From assembly GCA_964484205.1 (NCBI GenBank), contig CAZAEZ010000003.1:124001-188000 (forward strand): a stretch of DNA of 64,000 nt. Direction: 5' to 3'. Below, piece after piece: positions 18,227-27,200 of the stretch. This DNA comes from M3007 sp964484205. GTDB lineage: Bacteria; Bacteroidota; Bacteroidia; Chitinophagales; Saprospiraceae. Position 1 is the first letter of the stretch, and the number at the start of each line of letters is the position of its first letter. The notes beneath the pieces are model-generated. The model made no database searches. It was not told the DNA's origin and worked only from the letters and a program-made list of their open reading frames with translations. Made by a program: the position numbers and the translations under genes.

Positions 18227-19168
18227 TCAGTTGTGCATGAGTTCGATAAAACAATCCTCGATGGTGGCCGTGGCGTTCAAAACTTCAACATTCTGGTGGC
18301 CTTTGCTTTCGAGGTATTGTTGGATGGTTTCCGTACTCGTCCTACGACTTGAAGTCGTAGGACGAGTGGCGGTAGCAGCCAACGCCAAATGCGCATACTC
18401 GCCAAAGGCGTAGCAATCAGCCCCGGGTTCCAGGACGCGCAGGTCGGTGATGAGGCGGTACATGTCGTCGGAGCGGGCCGCGAAAAGCGGGCGCTGGTAA
18501 TTGGCCGTGATACCCTGCGGCGTATCAATGGCAAGAATTTCGCCTTTTTGCAGGAGCGCCACGCGGTCGCAAAGTTCGGCTTCATCCATGTAGGCGGTGC
18601 TGACAAGGATGGTAATATCGGAATCGCGCAGACGGCGCAGCATTTCCCAGAATTCCTTGCGCGACACCGGGTCGACGCCCGTTCCGGGTTCATCCAGGAA
18701 GAGTACCCTGGGTTTGTGAATGAGCGCGCAGCAAAGCGCCAGTTTTTGTTTCATGCCACCCGACAGCGCGCCGGCGCGCCGGTGTTTGAAGGGCTCGAGC
18801 TGGACATAAATATCGCGGATGAGGGCGTAGTTTTTTTCAATGGTCGTGCCGAACACATTGGCAAAAAACTGGAGGTTTTCCTGCACCGTCAGGTCCTGGT
18901 ACAGGGAAAACCGCCCGGGCATGTAGCCGATGCGCCGGCGGAGCAGCTTGTAGTCCTGCACCACATCGAGCCCGTCGACGCCGGCCTGGCCGGCATCGGG
19001 AAGCAACAGGCTGGTCAGTATGCGGAAAAGCGTGGTCTTGCCGGCGCCGTCGGGACCGATGAGGCCGAATATTTCGCCTTGCCGAACGTCGAAACTGACG
19101 TTTTTTACGGCCTGGACGGGCCCGTAGGCTTTGGACAGGTTTTGTGCTTGAATGGACAGGATTGACAT
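18227..19168 (-). CDS. ABC transporter ATP-binding protein (first of two) with in-frame palindrome
   Basis: A 313-residue ATPase with Walker A GPDGAGKTT (38-46), signature LSGGMKQKLALC, Walker B VLFLDEPGTGVDP and an H-loop-like STAYMDEAE, in which His is replaced by Ala. The C-terminal extension contains TRPTTSSRRTS (residues 268-278), encoded exactly by a 33-bp palindrome, so the normal sequence was probably ALAATA-TETIQQYL. The start codon lies in a stretch resembling half of the 160-bp repeat core. It acts with the next ATPase as the motor of the exporter. Confidence 0.92.
   Translation of the reverse strand: MSILSIQAQNLSKAYGPVQAVKNVSFDVRQGEIFGLIGPDGAGKTTLFRILTSLLLPDAGQAGVDGLDVVQDYKLLRRRIGYMPGRFSLYQDLTVQENLQFFANVFGTTIEKNYALIRDIYVQLEPFKHRRAGALSGGMKQKLALCCALIHKPRVLFLDEPGTGVDPVSRKEFWEMLRRLRDSDITILVSTAYMDEAELCDRVALLQKGEILAIDTPQGITANYQRPLFAARSDDMYRLITDLRVLEPGADCYAFGEYAHLALAATATRPTTSSRRTSTETIQQYLESKGHQNVEVLNATATIEDCFIELMHN
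18335..18367. repeat. 33-bp palindrome inserted in frame in a coding sequence
   Basis: 16-bp arms (ACTCGTCCTACGACTT and its complement) surround a single central base. The 33 bp are exactly 11 codons, in phase with the ATPase frame. An identical copy (opposite orientation at the central base) lies between genes at 49438-49470. Related half-sequences, ACTCGTCCTACGGCTTCAA, are in the arms of the nested element at 19273-19865. Confidence 0.9.
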
Positions 19169-19272
19169 GATTTACATGTTTTTATTTTTTACATGTATTT
19201 AAAAAAAATGTATTGGCGGCTGGAGTATTTGAGGTGTTTTTTGGAGCATTTTGGGATATTGAAGTTTTTTAT

Positions 19273-19865
19273 TCACCACGGAGGCACGGAGAAACGTTAC
19301 TCGTCCTACGGCTTCAAACCGGTCCATTACACACAAATCCGTTGGATTCAAATTTTTTCGTCTTTCGTGCGTCAACCCCACCCCCGCCCCTCCCCAAATG
19401 GGAGGGGAGCCGTAGCGTTGACCGCTTCATTTTTCCCCATATCCAAGGTAAATAGTGTAATCTCCGGTGTACATCGCGTCTCCCCTCCCCCTTGGGGAGG
19501 GGCCGGGGGCATAGCCATCAACTTAAGGCGAATAGGCTTGAAATTCAACTGATTACATGATTGAAGATTACATGATTACATGATTGAAGAAGTGGTTCAC
19601 CATTCTGAAAAGGTTGAAATATTGGATGCTTTATTAAAAATGTTGTGCACACTACGGATACTTCTTCAATCATGTATTCATGTAATCAATTAATCGTCAA
19701 TCTATTACTACTCAAAATTCCTTAAGTTGATGGCTATGGGGGCCGGGGGTGGGGTTGACGCGGACGGACACGAAAATTTCATTATAAACAACTTGTGTGT
19801 AATGGACCGGTTTGAAGCCGTAGGACGAGTAACGTTTCTCCGTGTGCTCCGTGTCTCCGTGGTGA
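19273..19865. repeat. long imperfect inverted repeat interrupted by a MITE
   Basis: The arms (about 19273-19399 and 19741-19865) pair over TCACCACGGAG, AACGTTACTCGTCCTACGGC, AAACCGGTCCATTACACACAA and GTCAACCCCACCCCCG-type blocks. The right arm is now separated from the left by a 229-bp MITE at 19510-19738. The outer TCACCACGGAG / CTCCGTGGTGA ends match those of the 160-bp elements nearby, so this is a longer relative. It occupies the 704-bp gap between the first ABC ATPase gene and hlyD; no gene is seen there. Confidence 0.8.
19510..19738. mobile_element. 229-bp MITE, copy 1, with 11-bp target duplication
   Basis: The 19-bp terminal inverted repeats CATAGCCATCAACTTAAGG / CCTTAAGTTGATGGCTATG are perfect. 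An identical 11-bp direct repeat GGGGCCGGGGG flanks both ends (19499-19509 and 19739-19749). The interior is AT-rich, has subterminal inverted GATTACATGATTGAAG-type repeats and no ORF. A second copy of exactly the same length, with 12 substitutions by my count, lies at 37832-38060. The size, CAT ends and 11-bp duplication suggest mobilisation by an IS4-family (IS231/ISH8-type) transposase; that link is inference. Confidence 0.9.
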
Positions 19866-19872
19866 AAAAAAA

Positions 19873-20808
19873 TCAAAGTCGAACCTCGCCCGGCATGCCA
19901 ATCTTCAACTTGCCATCCGGATTTTCCACCTCAATTTTCACCGCATACACCAAATTGACACGCTCAGCTTTCGTCTGAATGATCTTGGGTGTAAACTCCG
20001 CTTTGGATGAAATCCAGGTGACTTTGCCCGGGAACTCCTGCATGGCGCCGTCGGGGGCATCGATCGCCACTTTTACCGATTGGCCCAACTTGACATTCCC
20101 CAACTGGTCGCCGGCCACATAGGCCCGCAGGATCATGTGATCGAGATTGGCCAGCTTGTACAGCGGTTTGCCGAAAGTGACCACCTCACCGGGCTCGGCA
20201 TAAGTGCTCAGGACGGTACCAGCCGTGGGGTTGACGATACGGCATTTTTCAATCTGGTCTTCCAACTGCGCAATTTGTTTTTGCAGGGGCATGATCTCGG
20301 CCAGCAAGCCGCTTTTTTGGGTGCTGAGCGTAGCATCGGTGGCGCTGCGCTGTTCGAGGATGACATCCATCTGCCGCTCGGCCAGCACGATCTGATCGTT
20401 CAGGTCGTCGAGTTGTTTGGGCGTTGCGGCGTCGCTTTTGAGCAGGGTTTCCACGCGTTGTTTTTCGCGCTTCAGGGCACTGAGTTGCTGTTTCGTGGTG
20501 TTGAGCTGTTTTTCAAAAACCGCAAGTTGTGCACTGATGGCGGGGCTTTTTGCGGCAATGGCTCGAATGGCTGCCTGCAGTTGTTCTTTTTTCAAAACTA
20601 ACTGCGTAGAGTCGATGCGGCCCAGCGTTTGACCGGCGGGCAGATCCTGCCCTTCTTCCAAATTGAGTTCAAGAATACGGCCATTGGCCTCGGCGCTAAC
20701 GATCATTTCGTCGGCTTCAAAATTGCCGTAGGCATCGGCTTGCGGGCCATTGTCTTTGCAGGCAGCCAACGAGAGGAGCAGGAACAGGGTGATGAGTGGG
20801 TATTTCAT
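19873..20808 (-). CDS. HlyD-family periplasmic adaptor (membrane fusion) lipoprotein
   Basis: A 311-residue protein with a lipoprotein signal (LITLFLLLSLAACKD), a short biotinyl-lipoyl half (GNFEADEMIVSAEANGRILE), a long coiled-coil hairpin at about 75-190 (QLNTTKQQLSALKREKQRVE and neighbours), the second lipoyl half (CRIVNPTAGTVLSTYAEPGE) and a beta-barrel domain to the C-terminus (MPGEVRL). It links the ABC permeases to the TolC-like protein encoded just upstream, as in YbhG/EmrA-type exporters. Confidence 0.93.
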   Translation of the reverse strand: MKYPLITLFLLLSLAACKDNGPQADAYGNFEADEMIVSAEANGRILELNLEEGQDLPAGQTLGRIDSTQLVLKKEQLQAAIRAIAAKSPAISAQLAVFEKQLNTTKQQLSALKREKQRVETLLKSDAATPKQLDDLNDQIVLAERQMDVILEQRSATDATLSTQKSGLLAEIMPLQKQIAQLEDQIEKCRIVNPTAGTVLSTYAEPGEVVTFGKPLYKLANLDHMILRAYVAGDQLGNVKLGQSVKVAIDAPDGAMQEFPGKVTWISSKAEFTPKIIQTKAERVNLVYAVKIEVENPDGKLKIGMPGEVRL

Positions 20809-20832
20809 GTTGTGTTTTTTTATTTTTTTTTC

Positions 20833-20992
20833 ACCACGGAGACATGGAGGACACAGCGTTTTCCGCCTTCGGCGGTTATTTTACTTGACAGGATCAACAG
20901 GATTTACAAGAAAAAAACATGTTGATCTTGTTAATCCTGTCTAAACCAATTCCGCCGAAGGCGGATTTCCGTGTTCGCCATGTCTCCGTGGT
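20833..20992. repeat. 160-bp palindromic intergenic element, copy B
   Basis: The ends (ACCACGGAGACATGGAGGAC and TCCGTGTTCGCCATGTCTCC) are imperfect inverted repeats matching copy A at 16087-16246. The core, with CCGCCTTCGGCGG and GACAGGATCAACAGGATT, is the reverse complement of copy A's core. Length is again 160 bp. It fills the gap between tolC and hlyD. Confidence 0.85.
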
Positions 20993-21001
20993 AAATCAAT
21001 T

Positions 21002-22270
21002 TTAGTTATCGCCAATTTTCGCGCGCAGCAATTCCTGCGCCTGCAGGGCCTGGATTTCGTGCGTTTTGCGCGTGAGTTTGACCTGGGTGAGCAAATTGAG
21101 TTGGCTGAGATAGTCGGTATTGGTCATGACGCCGTTTTGCACCTGGGCTTCGGCGCGCCGCACGATATCTTCCTGCAGGGTAATGATCGCATCGTCCTGT
21201 TCGAGCAGTGCCTGCGCTTTGGCCGTGTCGGTTTTGTCTTTGACGGTGGCGGCTTCCAGGCGTTGATCGAAAGTCTGGCGTTGGGCATCCACCATTTTGG
21301 CCTGAAGGGTGAGGGCTTCGCGCTCGCGGCTGCGGTTGCCCCAGTCGACGGGGGTCCACACCGCCCGCAGGCCGACCAGTCCGAAAGGCTCGAAGCCGGT
21401 TTCGAAAAAATTAAAGGGATTCGGGCGGCCAAAACCGGCTTGCGCAAACAACTCGATCCGGGGTTGCGCCTGCAACCGGAGCATATCCTGCCCGAGTTGC
21501 AAACGTTGTTCCTGCAACTGAAACAACCGGTATTCGGAGCGTTGGGGCGTGGAGGGCAGCGGGCGGAGGGCGGAGGTTGTTGTTTTTAAATAAAAACCGG
21601 TGTCCGAACGCCCCATCCAGATGGCCAGAATTTCTTTGAGCGCCGTTTGGTCGGTGCGGGCATCGGTTATCTGCTGCTCGGTTTGCAGGATTTGAATGCG
21701 CACCTGGTCGGCTGCCGTGCGCAAGGCCACCCCACCGCTCACGGCAGCATCGGCCTGGCGTTGGCGGGTTTGCAGGTTTGCCAGCGATGCCGTCAGAATC
21801 GCCTCTTTTTCCTGGAGCAGCAGCACATTGAAAAACAAATTGGTAACCGCTTCCCGGAGCTGGAATACGTCCACATCCGTTTGTGCCAGGGTGTGCATGC
21901 GTTCGAGTTCCTGTTGCTGGCGCAGGTACTTGTCGGAATTCCCGTCCCAAATGCGCTGGCTGATATCGACGCCGGCTTTGTACTGGTCTTTGGGCACCAC
22001 GGGTACCTGAAAAACGGGGTTGTCGTTCGGGAAGCCGAAAACATCGCTCTGATAGGTGGCCTGGCCGGAGAACTGGATGCGGGGCAGGCTGTTGCTGCGA
22101 ATGTTGCGCAGCCGCAAGGCCGCCTGCGTTTCGGCGTATGCTTTTTGTTGTTGAAGCGGGCTGTTTTGCTGCGCCAGGGCGCGCACCTGATCGACGGTCA
22201 GGGTGTCGGAAGCCGGTAGTGCGGAGGCCCAAAACAGCAGGTTGAACAGGATGATTGTTGTGTATTTCAT
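21002..22270 (-). CDS. TolC-family outer membrane efflux protein
   Basis: A 422-residue OEP-family protein with a signal peptide (TTIILFNLLFWASALPAS). Two homologous halves rich in long helices form the periplasmic tunnel: LTVDQVRALAQQNSPLQQQK and the heptad-like stretch to about 200, then LQEQRLQLGQDMLRLQAQPR with PVDWGNRSREREAL and QNGVMTNTDYLSQLN in the second half. The PVDWG..R stretch and the closing TDYLSQLNLLTQVKLTRK are typical. It is the second gene of the exporter operon, 18 bp after tetR. Confidence 0.92.
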   Translation of the reverse strand: MKYTTIILFNLLFWASALPASDTLTVDQVRALAQQNSPLQQQKAYAETQAALRLRNIRSNSLPRIQFSGQATYQSDVFGFPNDNPVFQVPVVPKDQYKAGVDISQRIWDGNSDKYLRQQQELERMHTLAQTDVDVFQLREAVTNLFFNVLLLQEKEAILTASLANLQTRQRQADAAVSGGVALRTAADQVRIQILQTEQQITDARTDQTALKEILAIWMGRSDTGFYLKTTTSALRPLPSTPQRSEYRLFQLQEQRLQLGQDMLRLQAQPRIELFAQAGFGRPNPFNFFETGFEPFGLVGLRAVWTPVDWGNRSREREALTLQAKMVDAQRQTFDQRLEAATVKDKTDTAKAQALLEQDDAIITLQEDIVRRAEAQVQNGVMTNTDYLSQLNLLTQVKLTRKTHEIQALQAQELLRAKIGDN

Positions 22271-22288
22271 GGATTCATTTTTTTCTGA

Positions 22289-22924
22289 TCAGGCTTTGAT
22301 CGCCTGAAAAACAAAGCGCTTGACCTCTTCCTTGCGTTCGTCGAGGAAGGTTTTAAGTTCCTGTTGGTCCAGGCCCAGTACAATCCGGATCATGGGTTTG
22401 GCCACGAAGGGGAAAATGCAAAGCGATACGATGTTGATGAGCAGGTGCTGGGGTTTTATGGGGCGGAGATTCCCCTTCGCAATTTCTGCTTCCACCTGCC
22501 TGAAAAAAGCCTGTGGCTTGGGCAAGTCTCTGGGCAGAATTGTCTCAAAAAACCGGTCGGGGTGTTTATTTAATTCGTTGATCACAAAGAGCGGGACGAA
22601 GGGGTTGCGGCTCACCATGTCGATATAAAAATCAATGAACCGGCTGATTTTTTCTTCCAGGGGGTCGTCCGATTCCAGCAGGTTTTGAATGACCGGCACT
22701 GCCCGGCCGATCACGGCTTTGGCCACCATCTCGTACAGTTTTTCCTTGGAACGGTAGTAGTAGTGGAGCAGGGCTTTGTTGATGCCCGCCTTGTCGGCGA
22801 TCTCCTGCATTTTGGCGCCATCCAGACCCTTGAGCACGAACAATTCGTGTGCAGCATCAAAAATGCGCTGTTCGGTACTGTCGGTAGTTCCGGGTGTATT
22901 TGCAGGCTGATTTAGATTGTCCAT
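22289..22924 (-). CDS. TetR/AcrR-family repressor of the export operon
   Basis: A 211-residue regulator. The N-terminal helix-turn-helix is at about 18-62 (RIFDAAHELFVLKGLDGAKM to NKALLHYYYRSKEKLY), followed by an all-helical ligand-binding domain. It is the first gene of the tolC-hlyD-ABC operon, so it probably represses its own operon and responds to an exported compound. Two near-identical 19-bp sites upstream, one on each side of a Bacteroidota-type promoter, are the likely operators. Confidence 0.93.
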   Translation of the reverse strand: MDNLNQPANTPGTTDSTEQRIFDAAHELFVLKGLDGAKMQEIADKAGINKALLHYYYRSKEKLYEMVAKAVIGRAVPVIQNLLESDDPLEEKISRFIDFYIDMVSRNPFVPLFVINELNKHPDRFFETILPRDLPKPQAFFRQVEAEIAKGNLRPIKPQHLLINIVSLCIFPFVAKPMIRIVLGLDQQELKTFLDERKEEVKRFVFQAIKA

Positions 22925-22926
22925 CA

Positions 22927-22945
22927 GGTTTAACTATTTGGTTAA
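22927..22945. promoter_or_regulatory. tetR operator: TetR operator site 1
   Basis: GGTTTAACTATTTGGTTAA lies 3 bp upstream of the tetR start codon. It is an imperfect palindrome (TTAAC..GTTAA) and matches site 2 at 23001-23019, in inverted orientation, with one difference. Binding here would block transcription just downstream of the promoter. Confidence 0.75.
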
Positions 22946-22952
22946 CTCGGGA

Positions 22953-22983
22953 CAAAAGTATGCGCACTTTTTTTGCCTGTCAA
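22953..22983 (-). promoter_or_regulatory. promoter of the tetR-exporter operon
   Basis: On the minus strand the -7 element TACTTTTG (22960-22953) fits TAnnTTTG exactly, and a -33 TTG lies at 22983-22981 with a 20-nt spacer. The operators flank it on both sides. Confidence 0.65.
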
Positions 22984-23000
22984 GCTTTTGACCATTTTTT

Positions 23001-23019
23001 TTAACCAAAAAGTTAAACC
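23001..23019. promoter_or_regulatory. tetR operator: TetR operator site 2
   Basis: TTAACCAAAAAGTTAAACC is the inverted copy of site 1. The centres are 74 bp apart, about seven helical turns, which would allow cooperative or looped binding. It also lies upstream of the plus-strand gene at 23194 and could influence it. Confidence 0.7.
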
Positions 23020-23193
23020 GTATGGGAAATGGAAAGATGGCCGGTACTTTATTGGGCGCTGCAACCTTGGTTGGCAAGCCGGCGTCCTACGGCCCATATT
23101 CTAAAAAACGGGTGCGGCAAAATGGTAGTTCCGTTGCACGCCCGGCTAATCGAATCAATCCTTTTATCACTCAACACATTCTTAAAGTACATT

Positions 23194-23952
23194 ATGAAAG
23201 CAATCACGTTAACTGCTCGTCCACTGGCTGTGCTGACTGTAGCCGCACTTTTGTTTGCCGGCGCCTGTAAAAAAGACAAATCGGGCACCCGGATCGGCGA
23301 AACCACCAACTACCAGGGCAGCACCCTGAGCACCTACATCACCACCGATGAAGACGGGCACCCGGTCGAGGCGGGGTTTACGATTCCGGAAGCGGCCTTC
23401 AACAGCTTCGATGCACTAACGGCTGACACCGACTGGAGCCTCGATTTTCCGACGGGCGACAACGAAACGCCGTTTGTGCACATGTGGGCCGGCTACAATC
23501 CGCACGGCCACGAGCCGCTCGGCATTTACGACAAGCCACACTTCGATTTTCACTTTTACATGACCCCCGAAGCCGAACGCCTGGCCATTACGCCCGCCGA
23601 CACCGTGGCGGGCGCCAAGCCGCTGCCGGCCGGTGAAATACCGGCAACGTACATCAACACCGGCCTTGTACCCACGATGGGCGCACACTGGATCGATGTG
23701 ACCGCACCGGAATTAAACGGCCAGCCCTTCACCGAAACCTTCATTTTCGGCTCCTTCGACGGCAAAATGACCTTCTATGAGCCGATGATCACGAAGGCCT
23801 TTATTGAAGAAAAACACAATTTTGAAAAGGCCATCCCGACCGTTACGGCCTATCGTTTTCCGGGCAAATACTACCCGACAAAATTCGGGTTCAAGCACGA
23901 CCACGACGCCGATGCGCACCATTTTTACCTGACCGGTTTTGTAAAACGGTAA
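23194..23952 (+). CDS. DUF5602 (TTHB210-like) lipoprotein
   Basis: ATG 23194 gives a 252-residue protein with a lipoprotein signal (VLTVAALLFAGACKKDK); the longer frame from 23029 adds 55 residues without sense. The core has the DUF5602 pattern, including HMWAGYNPHGHEPLGIYDKP followed by HFDFHFYM, and the end has FGFKHDHDADAHHFYLTGF. The many conserved His and Asp residues suggest metal binding, but the function is not known. Divergent from tetR and followed by a terminator. Confidence 0.85.
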   Translation: MKAITLTARPLAVLTVAALLFAGACKKDKSGTRIGETTNYQGSTLSTYITTDEDGHPVEAGFTIPEAAFNSFDALTADTDWSLDFPTGDNETPFVHMWAGYNPHGHEPLGIYDKPHFDFHFYMTPEAERLAITPADTVAGAKPLPAGEIPATYINTGLVPTMGAHWIDVTAPELNGQPFTETFIFGSFDGKMTFYEPMITKAFIEEKHNFEKAIPTVTAYRFPGKYYPTKFGFKHDHDADAHHFYLTGFVKR

Positions 23953-23978
23953 AAAAAGATACATTTAGAACGGTGACC

Positions 23979-24014
23979 GCCCGGTGTTTCCAATTGGAGC
24001 GCCGGGCTTTTTTT
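23979..24014 (+). terminator. intrinsic terminator after the DUF5602 gene
   Basis: A GCCCGG / CCGGGC stem (23979-23984 and 24002-24007) with a 17-nt loop is followed directly by a seven-T run. The remaining 24015-24225 before the convergent CHAT gene shows nothing I recognise. Confidence 0.75.
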
Positions 24015-24225
24015 ATTTTGACTTTTCCAACAAGTCTAATGTCGTCAACTGAAGGTTTTCAAGTGCTTTGCACAAACCAAAAGCCACGGTGGGGAAAGGT
24101 TGCATTTATGAAAAGCCGGAGACTTGGTGAGGGTGGGTGTCGCGTTGGAGACGCTTGTTGGCGGATTGTGGTTTTGGTTCAGATTTGGAATATTTTGAGG
24201 TGGTTTCTAATTATGCCAATCAAAT

Positions 24226-27200
24226 CTACTCCACCAATACAAACCCCGCCCACTCGTAGGGAGAGACAAAGGGATTCTCCCGCAACTCGTCCTGGGTGGC
24301 CCGGAAAGCGCCAGGGATATTCATGTCCATCCCGAACAGGTTTTTGTAGAAAAGTTCCATAAAAAAGGCCGTCTCCTTGTCCGGCACTTGCCAGAGGCTC
24401 ATGATGAGGTATTTGGCACCGGCGATTTTGAAAGCGCGTTGCAGCCCGTACACGCCCTCGTTACCCTGGATGTCGCCCAGACCGGTTTCGCAGGCCGAGA
24501 GCACAACGAGTTCGGTGTTGGACAGGTTCATCTGACTGATCTCGTAGGCGGTCAGGATGCCGTCTTCCATGTCGGGCTGGAGGGGCTTGCCCGTTTGCCA
24601 GGCGTGGTTGCCCCCGGCGAGGATAAGTCCGGAGCGGATCATGGGATGGTCGGATAGTTTGAACACAGGCACCCGTTCTCCCCCGGAGAGGAGGCTGGAG
24701 GGTGAGGTTTCAGGATCGGAAAAAAAGAAGCCGTGGGTGGCGACGTGAAGAATCCGGGGGGAAGGGCCGCCAGCGCCGATGGCTTTGAAGGACTCCTCCG
24801 TTGCGGCATAAGCCTTCCGTGTATCGATTTGGAAACCGGCTTCCGACAGGGTGGTATGGATCTTGTCCACTTCCTTATCCGTCCATTTCAGGTAGTTCCA
24901 GGCGCCGCCGCGAAGGGTGGAATCGGCATAGCTGAAAGAAACTTCTCCTCTTGTGGCAAGCAGGTCTGCTTCCAGTTCCTGATTGGCTGCTGCAATGGCC
25001 ATGCTGTCCATCTCGTATTGGACACCCCCGAACAGGCAAGCGTTTTGTTCGACGATCTTGACTTCTGCCTTCACGACCAGTTGCCGGGTGCTGGTCATGC
25101 CTGTTAACCGGTAGCGGTCTGTCAGGGTTTCTTCATCGCTGACGGGGATGGCGCCCAGATTGAGCCGGTGCAGCAAGCCGGAAGGGGAATAGTAAATGGT
25201 ATTGACGCTTGCCAGTTCTTTTTCCAGGGGCTGCCAGATGAGTTCGTACAAGGTTTTTTGCGGCTTTTCAATCGGTCTAACACCTCGATCAGCGATGGTG
25301 TACAGGTTGTTCACATAATCGGCCCGGCGTTCGCTGTGCGGCGACAACAGGCTGTCGAGGGCGCCTTCCTCAAAAAGCGGGATAAATGAAGGCATGGAGT
25401 TGCCGGGATGCAGCACCAAGGCGGCATACATCATGCTGTCTGTTGCCTTTTTGTCGTAGTAACGATAATGGACAAACTCCATTACTGCTTCTCCAGGCTG
25501 TAAAGCGGCCTGCACTTCCTGCCACTGTACCGGGCGCCTGGCTTCATCATAGCCGGCCACCGTGCGGGCGAGGTCTTTTTCGATGTCGTTGGCCTGGGAC
25601 TCCAGTCGGGCTACCAGGGCGCTGTCGCGTTCGGCTATGGGTAGGGCGTATTGAGTGGCCAGCCGGCGTTGGTAGTCTTTCAGGCGTATGTATTTTTCAG
25701 CGGCGCCTTCATCCGAAAGGGCCAGTTGTTTGATTCGTCTTGTGGACTGGAGCAGAAAGCCTTTGTAGAAAAGGCTGTTGTCGTAGCAGGTAGAGGCCGT
25801 TTTTTTACTGCCGGTAGTCTGGGTAAACGAAAGGGTTCGGGTTTGACTATGGGAAAAGGTATTCAGATAGTTGCCCAGTTCCCGTTCGGAAAGGTGGTGA
25901 ACAGCTTTTGTAATCAACTGCTTGTTGAGGGTGGACAGTTCATTAAATAAGGGTTCGGCTTTTTCGTATTGGCCCATGTTCGTGTACAGCATCGCCAGGT
26001 TGTTCAGGTTTTTGGCATGCTCGGGATGTTCCTTGCCCAGGGCTTTATTAAAGAGGGCTTTGGCTTCGAGGAAAAGGGGTTCGGCTTTTTCGTATTGGCC
26101 CATGCTCGTGTACAGCATCGCCAGGTTGTTCAGGTTTTTGGCATACTCGGGATGTTCCTTGCCCAGGGCTTTTTCCAAAATGGCTTTGGCTTCGAGGAAA
26201 AGGGGTTCGGCTTTTTCGTATTGGCCCATGTTCGTGTACAGCATCGCCAGGTTGTTCAGGCTTCCGGCATAATCGGGATGATCCTTGCCCAGGGCTTTTT
26301 CCCGGATGACTTTGGCTTCGAGGTAGAATGGTTCGGCTTTTTCGTATTGGCCCATGTCATAGTACAGAGTAGCCAGGTTGTTCAGGCTTGAGGCATATTG
26401 GGGATGATCCTTGCCCAGGGCATTTTCCAAAATGGCTTTGGCTTCGAGGTAGAGCGTTTCGGCTTTTTCGTATTGCCCCATATCACTGTACAGAAGCGCC
26501 AGGTCGTTCAGGCTTGAGGCATAATCGGGATGATCCTTTTCCAGGACTTTTTCCAAAATGGCTTTGGCTTCGAGGAAAAGGGGTTCGGCTTTTTCGTATT
26601 GGCCCATGAACCTGTACAGAGACGCAAGGTTTTGCAGGCTTGAGGAATAATGGGGATGATCCTTGCCCAGGGCTTTTTCCCGGATGGCTTTGGCTTCGAG
26701 GTAGAGCGTTTCGATTTTTTCGTATTGGCCCATTTCAGAGTACAGAACCGCCAGGTTTTGCAGGCTTGAGGCATATTGGGGATGATCCTTGCCCAGGGCA
26801 TTTTCCAAAATGGCTTTGGCTTCGAGGTAGAGCGTTTCGGCTTTTTCGTATTGGCCCATGTTAGCGTACAGCATCGCCAGGTTGTTCAGGCTTGAGGCAT
26901 AATGGGGATGATCCTTTCCCAGGACTTTTTCCCAAATGGCTTTGGCTTCGAGGTAGAGCGTTTCGGTTTTTTCGTATTGGCCCATGTCATAGTACAAAAT
27001 CGCCAGGTTGTTCAGGCTTGAGGCATAATGGGGATGATCCTTTCCCAGGACTTTTTCCCAAATGGCTTTGGCTTCTAGGAAAAGGGGTTCGGCGTTTTCG
27101 TATTGACCCATATCTCTGTACAAAATCGCCAGGTTGTTCAGGCTTTTTGCATAATCGGAATGATCCTTTCCCAAAGATTTTTCCCAGATGGCTTTGGCTT

